NCBI GenBank assembly: GCA_021234155.1
Contig: JAJEKV010000282.1
Location: 64,001 to 128,000, forward strand
DNA from: Isoetes taiwanensis
Taxonomy: Eukaryota > Streptophyta > Lycopodiopsida > Isoetales > Isoetaceae
Direction: 5' to 3'
Length of the DNA stretch: 64,000 nucleotides
The notes beneath the pieces were generated by a model. It was not told the DNA's origin. It was given only the letters and a program-made list of their open reading frames with translations, and searched no databases. Positions 21,724 to 32,671 of this stretch are shown in pieces. The position numbers were made by a program, and so were the translations under genes. Numbering within the stretch: position 1 is the first letter of the stretch; each line of letters begins with the position of its first letter.

Positions 21724-22896
21724 TTAACTTCGAAAAGCAGGTTTACACCCCTCTTTAATTTTAATTTCAAATTGACATACCTCTTCCTTGATACCAATGA
21801 GCTCAGAATAATCCCAGGCAAACACATCACTTCTTTCTTCAAAGAATTTGGTAATCTCTTCCTTGTTTTGTGTGTCAAAGAGATCTCCCACAAACAGAGT
21901 TCTTTGCTGGCCATGTTTATTAATTATAACTTCATTGGTTGCTTCTTCTTGTGATGCATTTATAACTAATATGGGACAAAATTCCTTAGCCTCGTCCTCA
22001 TCAAGATCTTCCTCTGGTATAGCTCCTTCAGATAAATAAGTCATTAAGGTATCTCTGCACAAAGCATCGGCTTCCCAATTCTGCTCCATTGGGATATGAG
22101 TAATTTCCCAAGAAGTAAAGTAAGCAAGCATCCCCATTACCTGGTTTCTCAGGGACTCCATGTCAGTATTTTTGGTCTGATATTCACCACTAACCTGCCT
22201 GCAAACTAACTGAGAATCTCCATAGATATGTATGGTTGAAATATCCATAGCCTTAGCTTCTTGGAGACCTGCAATCAAAGCCTTGTACTCTGGTACATTA
22301 GAAGTTATTTGGGGAAAAATCCTTCCTACCTTAGCCAAGAGTTTATTGGAAGTATCCTTCAATATGGCTGCAGATGAAGCTACATTTAATTTCTTTGAAA
22401 TCCCTCCATCAAACCATAAACATCCTTCTTTACCATTCTCAGAAGGTAGTGCACACTCTCTAATCAAGGGAATCAGATCAATTTTCTTTGTGCTAGGGGT
22501 TGTTAGACTATAAGATCCTAGGGGCTCTTCTATAAGCATTTCTTTAATAAAGTGTACCTCTTCCTTGAAGCCATAAGAACCATCATGGTTGTAAATTGTG
22601 GCCACTTGAGTGCCATTTGAAATGGTGCATCTCCCCTCAGACCAGATTGGTCTAGCATCAACTGTAGACATCCACCTTCTCCCTAGCAAGAGATCATATA
22701 TATCTGCATCTTCTCCTAAATCTTCAAAAGCAACAACAACAAAATTATTACAGACATCTGATTTGATCTGATCTTTTTTGTCTAGCTGGTACAGCAAATT
22801 TTGAATATCTTGCTGTGCTATGCCTCTTTCAGTCCCTTCTTGGGACAAGTAAGCATTGCAAAGGTTTCTCCTTTTGCAATTGCTGTACATATTCAT
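21724..22896 (-). CDS. Element A polyprotein segment: protease tail, archaeal-type RNase H, RT N-terminus
   Basis: A 390-residue open segment. Residues ~50-100 hold the end of the protease ([10 protein letters not shown]). Residues ~159-290 form a complete RNase H of archaeal type: Asp163 in WFDGG, Glu203 in EYKALIAGL, Asp227 in YGDSQLV and Asp277 in EADALC make the D-E-D-D active site. Residues ~355-385 begin the reverse transcriptase ([13 protein letters not shown]). This RNase H is additional to the gypsy RNase H that follows the RT (17761-18438). In the angiosperm Tat/Retand elements I know, the extra RNase H lies after RT-RH, so its place before the RT is unusual. Element B has the same order. 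Confidence 0.85.
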   Translation of the reverse strand: MNMYSNCKRRNLCNAYLSQEGTERGIAQQDIQNLLYQLDKKDQIKSDVCNNFVVVAFEDLGEDADIYDLLLGRRWMSTVDARPIWSEGRCTISNGTQVATIYNHDGSYGFKEEVHFIKEMLIEEPLGSYSLTTPSTKKIDLIPLIRECALPSENGKEGCLWFDGGISKKLNVASSAAILKDTSNKLLAKVGRIFPQITSNVPEYKALIAGLQEAKAMDISTIHIYGDSQLVCRQVSGEYQTKNTDMESLRNQVMGMLAYFTSWEITHIPMEQNWEADALCRDTLMTYLSEGAIPEEDLDEDEAKEFCPILVINASQEEATNEVIINKHGQQRTLFVGDLFDTQNKEEITKFFEERSDVFAWDYSELIGIKEEVCQFEIKIKEGCKPAFRS

Positions 22897-23014
22897 GTAA
22901 CCTCTTTTGCATGTAATATCAACCTGCCTTAAAAAAAAAAAAAAAAAACAAAATTGGCAGCTACAACAATGCCTTCAGTGTTGACAGGAACTTTGGTCAC
23001 AATCCCAATTGGTG

Positions 23015-23263
23015 CTATAACAAAACAGATGACCTTTTATCTATCTGGAGCCCACATTTTTTCATAACATGATAAGGCATGATATTTAGAGGTGAGCCAC
23101 CATCCAGCAACACATTAGAAAAAGAATACCCTCGAGTAGCTGAACACATAAATGCACCTGAATCTTCTTCATTTTGAGCCAAAATAAGATTAGTAGCATT
23201 TGCAATACCTACACAAGCCACTGCCTCACTAAAAGTAGTTTGTTGCAATAACTTTTTTACCAT
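23015..23263 (-). CDS. Element A retropepsin-like protease
   Basis: Residues VLLDGGSPLNIMPYHVMKK match the active-site region of plant gypsy proteases; the usual D-S/T-G reads D-G-G here and the same in element B, so this looks like a lineage feature. A poly(A) tract and stops between 22900 and 23010 separate it from the protease tail in the next segment. Confidence 0.7.
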   Translation of the reverse strand: MVKKLLQQTTFSEAVACVGIANATNLILAQNEEDSGAFMCSATRGYSFSNVLLDGGSPLNIMPYHVMKKCGLQIDKRSSVLL

Positions 23264-23736
23264 ACTTTTGTTGGGGAGGTGGAGCTATTTCTTGGGGAGG
23301 AACTTCCATAACAGGGGGTAGTGGCAATGTTGATTTTCTGGAATGCTCTGGAACAAATTTATTAGGCTCAGCAGGTCTGTGGATCTCTCCCATGCTTCTG
23401 GTTTGTACCACCATCACTTCCTCAGTCTTTGGCATCTCTGTAGCCTGCACAAACCTTATAGAACTAGTAGATTCAGCAAACCTTACATGGGGAGTTGCCT
23501 CAGGTTTCTTCTCTCTCTCTCTCTCGCTTGGCAAAATATTCTTTGACAGAGCACCTAAGGTCAGTATGACCAATCTCCTTGCAAAAAGCACAAAATGGAC
23601 ATTCTCTACCAAAGTGACCTTTCTTTTTACATTTAGGACATATTTGCCAATAACAAATATCAGCTGGATGTGAAGTTCTATTGCAATGAATACATTGAGG
23701 ATAAGTTCTACATCCTGCTTGCTTTGAGCTCCACAA
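23229..23736 (-). CDS. Element A nucleocapsid region with three zinc knuckles and linker
   Basis: The reading frame at 23736-23500 carries three CX2CX4HX4C motifs in a row: CIHCNRTSHPADIC, CPKCKKKGHFGREC and CAFCKEIGHTDLRC. These are retroviral-type RNA-binding zinc knuckles. A shifted frame at 23612-23229 gives a Pro/Glu-rich linker leading to the protease. A (CT)n tract at 23513-23525 may have caused the frame change. Confidence 0.8.
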
Positions 23737-23774
23737 GTTGTTTGGTCACTTACGCTAAAGCCAGATTACCTTTG

Positions 23775-24599
23775 TCAAGTCTGCTTTAACCTACGAAATT
23801 TGAGAATCAGCTTCTTCATCTTTGGTTTTTTTCTTTTCTTTATGCACAGCATAGATAGGAACAGAATGGTGAGGTTCATAAGGCCATCAGTGGCATCAGG
23901 GTAAAAGGGATCATGATGAAAGCTATTGTGTTTTTCTGGTAGGATAGAAAGCATTTTGGTCAATTCAGTAGTCTTGGCAAAAACCTTGTAGATGGAATCA
24001 AAATCTTCTGCAGCTTGAATCTTGATAAGTTTTCTATGAATTTCTGGTCTAGAAGATAGGCCTTTAATGAAGGAGGACACCAAAAAGAGCGTGGGGACAG
24101 TAACTTGACCTTTCTGACATCTATGCATTCATAAGGTACTGAATCTTTCCTTGTACTGACTAACACTTTCACCTACATAAATGGAGAAATTTTGCAATTC
24201 ATTAACAAGGTCCTTAGGAGCAACAAGTTTTCCAAACTCGTCTAAAAACTTGGTGACAAGATCATCCCAAGAAGTGGTTCCCATAAGCTTCTCATAAGTC
24301 AGCCAAGCACCAGCTTCACTCTCCTCTTTAAAGCACTTTTCAAATTGTGAGAACTTGCATCCTTTCTTAAAGCCATAATCCCTGTACTAATCTTCAAAAA
24401 TTCTCAGAAAAGTCTTAGCACTCATGCTGGAATCAAAAGTAGGCAATGGAGTAGGCACATTCAATTCAAACTGGTAAGGCAAACTTTGAAGTAATCCAGT
24501 TGAAAAACTTGGGGGGAGAGATCTATCTCTGCAGGGTTCCGAAGTCTCCTAATCTTCCATTGGTTCTTGCTCTGCTAGAAATTTCTGTTTTGGAGCCAT
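23775..24599 (-). pseudogene. Element A gag (capsid) region, frame-broken
   Basis: The likely start is ATG at 24599 (MAPKQKFLAEQE). Across several frames the minus strand gives FELNVPTPLPTFDSSM, GFKKGCKFSQFEKCF, TSWDDLVTKFLDEFGKL and then FIKGLSSRPEIHRKLIKIQ. All align with the intact gag of element B. Stops and shifts interrupt it. Gag would form the virus-like particle. Confidence 0.75.
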
Positions 24600-24621
24600 G
24601 AGTTCTCAAGATCCAGGTAGA

Positions 24622-24639
24622 ATCTCGGTAGAACCTCCA
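24622..24639 (-). promoter_or_regulatory. Primer-binding site of element A, tRNA-Gln-like
   Basis: On the minus strand TGGAGGTTCTACCGAGAT lies three bases inside the 5' LTR. Its complement, ATCTCGGTAGAACCTCCA, resembles the 3' end of plant tRNA-Gln including CCA. Element B has the identical 18-mer at the same spacing. Confidence 0.65.
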
Positions 24640-24642
24640 AAA

Positions 24643-26590
24643 TGTTGACCCTAAACCTGGCTTAAAGGTCAACCACAAGGAACCAATTTGAGTTTTCACC
24701 CAAATTGGGGTTAGAACCTCCAGATCACTTAAGGTGATCAGTCTATGCAAGATAAATTTATATAGAAGTTCAAAAATTTGAAGTTCTATACCTTTCCCAT
24801 TTCCAAAAAATGGTACCTTTACTAAAACAGATGTGGTGATCAGATATGAGTTGATTTCTCGAGTCAACTGCTGTAGACTTGCTCAAAAAAGTTGTAAGTA
24901 TCCAATGAGTCCCTGATCAAGTCAGAGACTAAATTTGAGAGTTATTTGGTCTCAAAGTGGGGTCAAAATTTGGTCAATAGAAGTCAAATATGGAAAACAG
25001 TGATCAGAAAATGAGATTTGGAGTTGCCAAGCGTGTTTTTGGGAATTTCCAAAGCAAATATACTGCAATGGTGATAAGGAAGAGAGACAAGTAGTCAGAT
25101 TTCCATTTGGACCTGTAAAAGTATTTTTTGTGGCTGGATTTGGCAAAATACAGTCGAAACTGTTCAAAACAGAGAGCAAATTTTTATAACTTGAGCTAGG
25201 TGAGGTATTTTTGGATGATTTCAAATCCTTTAGCTCACACAGGCCCTAAGAATAGATGGCAAGCGAGCTAAAAGTGTTTGGAAACACTCAAGGTTTTTCT
25301 GTAAAGTATTTTGAGGCAGGAATTGCTAAGAAAAATATCAGAGATGGATTTGATAACTTGGCAGTCAATTTAAATTGATATGAAGGTAAATACATCATGA
25401 TAACAATAGATAAGGATGCTTCATAGCTCCAGATACAGTAAAATAATCATCACAAGTCATAAGATAATTTTCTGAAAGTAATGTCAACTAGATTTTTGTA
25501 AATCCAATTGAGGAGTGCTCAGGAACTTCAAGAATCGTTCAGATCTTGCTCAGCAATGATCAATGTCAGATTTGAGTACGTCTGGGCCTTCAAAAATGTT
25601 GTGATTGTGTTTCCCCTGTATGTAGTTTCAAATTTCGGTTCCAGTGATTTTAGGTAACAAACTTAGGCTTAATCTGTTGCTTAGGTTCCGGAATCTAAAG
25701 ATAGGAAGGTCTCAGAGAAAATGGAGCGCGGGAAGGCATGATTCGGGCGGATTTCAGTTCTAGGGTTCTTCGACAGTATTTTCCCATAATTTTTGCGATA
25801 CGGTTTCGTATTTTTGCAAGAATATGCCCTGTATATGCTGTATTCGACCATTTTTGAAAGCTTAGACAATGGTTCGAAGGCTTTTATTCATAAAATATTT
25901 AAAGGAGGTTATAATTTCTTGACCATAGAGAAGATTGGCCACACGTGTAAAGAATGGGGGATCTTTGGGGCATCTTTTAACAAGATTGGGAATATACCAA
26001 TGGGGGCATAATGGAATAAGAATAGGGCAAAAGAAATCATAAGAGGCTAGTAAGGAGACAAAGGTGGAAATGCAAAAAAGGGGGAATAATAACTTTGCAA
26101 TAGGGCTTTGAATGTCTTTTTGAATGGCCAATATAGTGGTATTTGGAGGAAGTGGCAAGGAATTTAAGCAAGATGGCAATCATGGCAAAGCAAGCATGGC
26201 AAGGGAATGAACAATGGGTATGAGAACAATGTTGAGCCACAAGTGTAAAAATGAGGGTAGTGGGGCAAAGCAAAAGGAAAAAAAATTAGAAACTATACAC
26301 CATGGGGTCTTCCAAACTCTTGACTTCCAATCTTCAAAATATGTCTTCCAAACTTCATAACCCAGATTCTTCTAGAGCATATTCTTTAACTAAGCATTTG
26401 ATCCCAAATAAAGTACCTCTTGTGAACTTTTGACTTAAGTACTTGTTGACCTAGGAAGTTAGCATCTTTTTGACCTTCATACCAATGTTAACTACCAAGC
26501 TCTTCCAATCTTTTGACCTAGTCTTGAAATGACTTAACTTGACTTGAATGCATAAAAACACAATTAGCATGTTGCCCTTTGGGGGCAACA
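24643..26590 (-). repeat. 5' LTR of element A
   Basis: Partner of 13793-15748. The outer end forms an 8-bp perfect terminal hairpin (TGTTGCCC, 7-8 nt, GGGCAACA on the minus strand). Directly outside it, at 26591, reverse transcriptase sequence of element C begins on the opposite strand. Confidence 0.88.
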
Positions 26591-26595
26591 CTAAA

Positions 26596-28170
26596 TATGA
26601 CCAGTTTTTGAGTATGTATGTGGGTCATTTGTGACACATTATAAGTCCTATTTCTAGCCTCATCAAGGTAAGCAAATTCACAATGAATGAAAGCAAACAT
26701 ATGCTAGTAGATTGGGTGAGGCTTGTCAAGATGCATTTGAGAAGATCATTGATGCTATATGCAACTCTACCTTGTTGAAACCTCCTGACCTTGAGAAACC
26801 CATCCAAGTTTATATTAGTGTCACAAAAAGAGCCATAGCCTTGGCATTACTTCAAGAAGATAGGATTCTCTTTTGCAAGCAAGATTTGATCTCAAATTGA
26901 ATTTAGATACTCAAAGTTTGAAAAGAGTGCAACAGCCCTCATGTTTATGATTGATAGGCAAGGACATCTCTTACAAAAGAGCCACATCCAAGTCTTTATG
27001 AAACAAAACCCCATGTCCCTACTCTTTGCCAAAAATCAGTCAAAAGCTAAACTTTGTAGATGGGCATGTAAGGTTCAATCTTGAGATTAGTGTGAAACTG
27101 GCAATTTAGTAAATAATCCAAGCTCCTACCTTCCTCATGCTTTATTTGAATATGAAGATCAAGAAGGATTTGAAGAAATTGATTCTACCATTGTTACTAA
27201 CCTTGTTGCATTTCATGAGAAAGAAATAGACTGGCAGCATGATATTAGAAGGTATTTGGAGTGTAATGAGGTGCCAAAGAACTTGAAGTAACAGCCAAGA
27301 GAGGAGATTCAAGGAGAAATGCAAGAAGTTTAGGCTGATAGAAGGTGTTTTATGCAAGATTGACAAGGGGTGTTGTTGAGATGTGTGGACCTTGAGGAAG
27401 CGAAGCTGATCATAGAAGCCTGCCATGAAGGTGTGTGTGGAGGCCATTTTGCTGCTGATGCAACAGCCAAAAAGATCCTAAGATCAGGGTATTTCTGGCC
27501 TACTCTTTTTAAAGATTGTTATAATGTGATTACGTGTTTTTATAAATGCCAAATATCTCTTACTGCCATAACTTCTCCAGGGCCATTCCAAGTTTGAGGA
27601 CTTGATTGCATAGGTCCAACAGGCCCTCCCCCATCACCACAACACCAATATATACCTGTGGCCACTGATTCCAAATTGGTTGAGGCAGTCCCACTTAGAC
27701 AAGCAAATGCATTTACTTCTGCTAGATTCCTCCATGAGAACATTTGTGCAAGATTTGGCATCCCATTCAAGCTCATGTCTGATAGGGGATCTCAATTCAT
27801 GAAATAGCCACATTGCTATCTACTCTCAAAATGAAGCACACTAAGAGCTCAGCCCACTATCCTCAAGGAAATGGTCAACGAAGTCAACAAACAAGGTATT
27901 CAAGTCAATCCTCCAAAAAACCATTAGTATTTCAAAAAGGGATTGACATATCAAGCTTCATGATGCTCTATGGGCTTATAGGACCACCATCAAGATGTCT
28001 ACCAAGCATACACCCTTTAGCCTTGTATATGGCATTGAGTCTATTGTCCCAATTGAGCTTGAGTTGCCTTCCCTTAGATTGGCACATAGGATCAACTTGG
28101 AAATGGAGGATGCGCTAAAAGAAAAATGTGTGAGATTGATGCAGCTAGAGGAGCATAGGTTTGAGGCTGA
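26596..28170 (+). pseudogene. Element C RT thumb, RNase H and integrase
   Basis: The first readable motif is MTSFLSMYV, followed by NESKH, CQDAFEKIIDAICNSTLLK, VYISVTKRAIALALLQED and later EACHEGVCGGHFAADATAKKIL (integrase zinc finger, 27410-27480). Near 27770 LMSDRGSQF retains the second catalytic Asp that element B has lost. TPFSLVYGIESIVPIELELPS lies near 28005-28065. Multiple stops and frameshifts are present. Confidence 0.8.
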
Positions 28171-28175
28171 AAATG

Positions 28176-29788
28176 TGTGCCGCTCCCTACTAAATAAACG
28201 GCGCCCGGCCGTACACTCCGTAGGAAATCCCCCATCCGGTCCTTCGACCGCACGGGCCCTCCGTCTATCCCGCACTCTGGGATGACCTTAGTGCGGGAAG
28301 GAGACACGAAGGTGTCTTGCGCGCCCTTCCCCTATGGGCTCCTATCACAGCGGAAGCATAACAACGTCAGAACTAGCAATAACAACACATCATACTACCT
28401 CGAAGGGTAGCCCATCCACATATCCATGCTACAAAGAAGATAACATATGCCATAAAACATGAGAGCTCCTACCCATGACTCCGACTCATAAGGAGGTTGA
28501 CTGACTGGCTGGGCCTCAAGATAGAGCAGACCGAGTCATAACAACGGCGAGGGCTGGCATGAGACAATGGCTAGGGTTGACTACTCCATCCGCCCCTCCT
28601 GTGCATGCTAGATCGGGCTCTGACATGACTCTAGCCTTCCGGATACGCAATCCCATGGTATCACCCATCGGGACTACTCCAGGTTGCATCTCCCCGGTCC
28701 CTCGAGGCAAGAAGGGTTGCATCTCCCTTCAGGGGTCTAGGAGGTTCCACAGGCGGCTAGGGAATCGTGGCAACACATGGCCGTACCCGACTTAACCCCC
28801 AAAATATGAGCCAAGCCGACACTTGCAACTCACGAGGCGGGGGTGACACCATTGCCCGAGAGGTGTCGGACCCATGCGCCCACACAAAGTGGCCAGACCA
28901 TAGGCCTAGCAGCTATGGGATCCCCGTATGAGCCACGCTCGTGAGGGGATCCTCCTGCATTGCCTCTAGCCCCGTTGTGTAGTCTTTGAGTCACATCATA
29001 GCCCCCATAGCCGGTGGGCTCTTATGCATATCTTGAATAATAATAGGAACTAAGGGGTCTAAGCTAGGAGCATATTACGTAATGGCTACTAGGTCTCTAC
29101 CCCCTTCCCAATACAAGAGGAGCAAACATGATCAACCAACATCACATAACATCATATCATGATAACCATCATAAGAACATCTTAACCTAATCATACATAT
29201 CTAACTTACAGTTAGGGTTCCTTGATTAGGGTTCAAGATGTTGAATACGGGTTCTAGGATGGCTCTACTTTAGATACGAAATACTAACCCATCTGGAGTG
29301 CTAACTTCCAGATGAACTACTAAGAGCACTACTCTACATACCTGCTCCAAAAGCACTCCCTCCCAATCTGGCGTCTCCATGGTCTTGAAGTGGTCGCCTT
29401 GCACTTGCTCCAAGATCAATCCACACTCGGGTTTCTTTGCACTAGTCTATGCCACAACAAACGGTGCTCGAAACGGAGTTTCGAGTGCGTAGATGGGTCT
29501 CAGGGTGCTAGGGTCAGGAAAGAGGTCTAGGGTTAGGGTTTAGGCTAATATAAGTTAGGGTCCACATGGGATGCCACGTGGCACCGGGTGGGGCCGTGTG
29601 GCAGTTGCCCAATAGGATAAGGCCATGTGGAAATGAGCCTTATCCTAAGGTTATCTAAGTTAAATATTTAACTTAGATGTGCACCCATTGCCACTTCCTA
29701 AGGTATACAAGGCTACAAGGGTAGACTTGTATAGTGACGGGTCCAGAAATATACATATTTATGGCGTATATTTCCCTAGAACGTCATA
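28176..29788 (+). mobile_element. Solo LTR inserted in the element C integrase
   Basis: GC-richer 1.6-kb block interrupting integrase codons that are contiguous in element B (EAENAVMIKKAKDIAAF). It begins TGTGCCGC and ends AACGTCATA. The 5-mer AAATG occurs immediately before (28171-28175) and after (29789-29793), a typical LTR target duplication. A related copy at 58445-59808 ends AACGTCACA, so the terminal TA here probably derives from CA. No internal region or second LTR is present. Confidence 0.8.
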
Positions 29789-29793
29789 AAATG

Positions 29794-30074
29794 CCATACT
29801 AATCAAGAAAGCCAAAGATATTGCAGCATTCTAGGCTGCTCACAAGCTTCAAGGTACACTAACAAGTGGTGAATTAGTGTTCAAATGGAACTAATCAAGG
29901 GAAGATGCGGCTGTCAAGTTTGAAAGCTTATGGAAAGGACCTTTTGAAGTGCTTGGAGCAGAAGGCAAGGACTCTTATTGGCTGAAATTTGTCATTGATG
30001 ATAAAGAGCGCCTAATCCATCAACATTCTACATTTGAAGATTGGCAACAACATGTTGCCTTTAAGCTTGTTTGA
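29794..30074 (+). pseudogene. Element C integrase C-terminal module
   Basis: Continues the interrupted integrase: KKAKDIAAF, AAHKLQGTLTSGELVFKWN, LWKGPFEVLGAEGKDSYWLK, and a terminus homologous to the WQQHVALSLF ending of element D. Contains in-frame stops. Confidence 0.75.
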
Positions 30075-31550
30075 ATAGGATTAACTTGCATTTAGTGAGT
30101 AGGTTAAGTTAAATTTGTCATTGAGTTGTTGTTCATGCTAAAACTAAAAAAGCAGGGAAAAAAAAAAAGACAAAAAGCAAGTTTAGCCATGTTAGAAAGT
30201 AGTATAAGAGTTTATTTTGGCTGATTGCATCAAGTAGGTTTCATCTTGAAAGATCTAGGGTGTCTTATATACTTTAAGAGTTTACTACTGAAACTAATGC
30301 AAGAAGCAATGAAGAATATGCAGGTTGTAGCAGACACAAGGACACATTCTCGAGTTCTGATCACTAATGTGCATAATTTCCATGCAAGAGCATCTGCTGC
30401 ACTCATTCATACACTTCACTCTCATCTGCATACCATGCTTTCATTCATGCATCTCTTCATAATGTGCTGCTGCCATATTTACCATAGCAGCCCCTTGTAC
30501 TACTAAATGCTTTGCCACATGCAAGTTCATCCTTTTACACCTCCATAATATGATAATCTGCTCAAAGTTGTCTATTATCCATGTAAACCACTTCTATCTC
30601 ATCATCCCCAATCATTTACACCAAGTTGCCACCATACTTCCATATGGCAACTCCACTTTGCTAACTACACACTCATTTGTCATGCAGGTTCATCAGATTT
30701 ATGCTTCCATAATCATTTGCACATCATTTGGCTTACCTACCATGCCACTTTGCTCCTATTTCTTATGAAAACCCATGTTGCCAACCATACTTCCACATTG
30801 GCAACCATCAAGAACTCTTGAGAACTCATATGAAGATCAAGAGGCTAGGGGACCAGCCTATCCTTCTTTGTTTGGCATGATGCTACCACATTTTGGCAGC
30901 ATAGAAGAGCCATGTACATGATTTACGCCCTTGGCTAACATTTGGATTGTCACATGTGTGCATGAGCTAATCAAGCAACAAAATTGAAGACATCCATCTT
31001 TGAAGGGCAAGGAAAGAAAAGGGAGTTGAGGTTTTTTTGTAAAATGGACTAAACAGCGCGGATTTAGAAGAACAAGGCTCTCTTGACACATCTGAGCGGC
31101 TCAACATCATCATACAAAAATAACCAATCTTTGCCGTTGGATGAGTTAGCTCCATAGCAGATCTCAATTGTCCAAATGGCATATTTCATTGCATATGCCA
31201 GCCATCCCGGCATCCCAAAAATATAACTTTGAGCTGATGTTGTGTAGAGAACAAGATTTCTCGTAATACATTGGACGTGGGCCTGAACCTTGACTTGCGT
31301 GTTTCTTTAGTACTGTTAGCTCAATAATTCCGGCTAAATTCCACAATAGCAACAAGCCATTTCTGACACCTGCCCATTTATGATGCACCTTCCCCAATTT
31401 GCGAAAAAAAATACCTAGAGCACCTCCAAATTGGGTGCCATCTCTGCAAGATAAATGAATGTCTCGTTTGAAGGTATGAGATCGTCGCTCTAGCTATCTG
31501 GCAGCAGGAATATAATTTAAACCGATTTCGCCAAGTCTCCGTATCTAATT
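30075..31550. other. Element C 3' noncoding/LTR sequence and upstream region of the beta-oxidation gene
   Basis: 30075-30880 matches the 3' noncoding stretch of element D in order (ACTACTGAAACTAATGCAAGAA, then TGCTGCCAT...CCATAGCAG). From 30881 it resembles an LTR start. From about 31100 to 31550 the sequence is unique and probably includes the promoter and 5' UTR of the gene starting at 31571. No clear TATA box could be chosen. Confidence 0.5.
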
Positions 31551-32375
31551 TTTTGGAAAAGGCCGGCGACATGGGAAAACCTGAAGTGAGTATGGATGTT
31601 GGTGCTGATGGTGTTGCAGTTCTCACTATTAGGAATCCCCCTGTCAATGCTCTTGCTGTGCCAGGTGAATAATTGAATTTATCCATAGAATCAAATTGGT
31701 TGCTTGCATCTAGCTACGTAGCTTCAAGTTCGAGAGTAAAAAAATTAGTCCCTGATTAATCATTCTGACGATCACCATATTAAGTCACAATATCATTTTG
31801 TTGTTCCATAATTTTCATGATGCAGTACTAAGAGGTTTGAAGCAACGATATGATGAAGCAGAAAGCAGAGCCGACATAAAGGCCGTAGTCGTAGTTGGTA
31901 ATTTTCTTGTGACAAGTTAGGACACGCTTTCTTTTTCGGATTTGCTTAGTTTTTAAATTGTACAGGCGAAGCTGGAAAGTTTTCAGGAGGCTTTGATATT
32001 AGTACCCTTAAGGACGTTCAAAGCAGCGGTAAGTTTTTCTTTTGATTTTTGCTTGATCATGTTTTAATCTCCGACAACGTTTTAATGATCATTTTGCTTT
32101 ATTTTTCAGGAAACATATCATCAATGGGTCGAGTGTCAGTGGATCTTATGATGAATACCATTGAGAGTAATAACTTCTATAAATCTATTTATCACAATAT
32201 TCCTTTTGTATTGAATTACTTATATAATATCAATTCTAGATGCAACGAAGCCATCGGTTGCAGCAATCGAAGGTCTTGCCCTTGGTGGTGGGCTGGAACT
32301 TGCAATGGTATTGAGCAACTGCATTATGCTTTCTAAATGTTGTGGCAAATCTCTGAAAGGTTGAACCTTGTATAG

Positions 32376-32501
<126 letters not shown>

Positions 32502-32591
32502 TAAGGAAGATTTACCTTTTGTGTCGACTAATAATGCTTCATATTGAATTAGGCACTCAACGTCTTCCACGATATGTGGGCCTGGCGAAGG

Positions 32592-32671
32592 CAATTGAGA
32601 TGATGCTGGTATGTAATGAACAGTATATCTATATCAATTGAGATGATGCTGGTATGCAATGAACAGTATAT
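32592..32671 (+). repeat. 43-bp duplication of the exon 7 end and its splice donor
   Basis: CAATTGAGATGATGCTGGTA with the following TG(T/C)AATGAACAGTATAT occurs at 32592 and again at 32635, inside intron 7 of the beta-oxidation gene. The second copy carries an equally good GTATG donor. Confidence 0.85.

Larger units (their letters stand above)
13793..26590 (-). mobile_element. Ty3/gypsy (Tat-like) LTR retrotransposon, element A
   Basis: Two direct repeats of about 1.95 kb (13793-15748 and 24643-26590) bracket minus-strand gag, protease, archaeal-type RNase H, reverse transcriptase, RNase H and integrase sequences. A primer-binding site lies three bases inside the upstream LTR. LTRs begin TGTTGCCC and end GTCAACA on the minus strand. 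The element is inactive, with many frameshifts, a mutated RT active site and 2.6 kb of foreign DNA in the RT (18440-21039). The sequences just outside the two LTRs (TCATC left, CTAAA right) do not match, so no target duplication is visible. Confidence 0.88.
26591..31100 (+). mobile_element. Ty3/gypsy element C, 5'-truncated, plus strand
   Basis: Starts abruptly in the RT thumb beside the LTR of element A, then gives RNase H, integrase and a 3' noncoding region leading to LTR-like sequence. Same lineage as A and B by protein similarity. The integrase is split by a solo LTR (28176-29788). The 3' LTR probably starts at 30881 (TGCTACCACATTTTGGCAGCA, then AGAAGAGCCATG, matching the element B LTR start) and fades by about 31100. 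Confidence 0.75.

Noticed and set aside
28176-29788. Ribosomal or organellar DNA insertion because of higher GC
   Set aside because: Borders with TG and a 5-bp duplication, and a second copy at 58445, fit an LTR; no rRNA or plastid gene seen.
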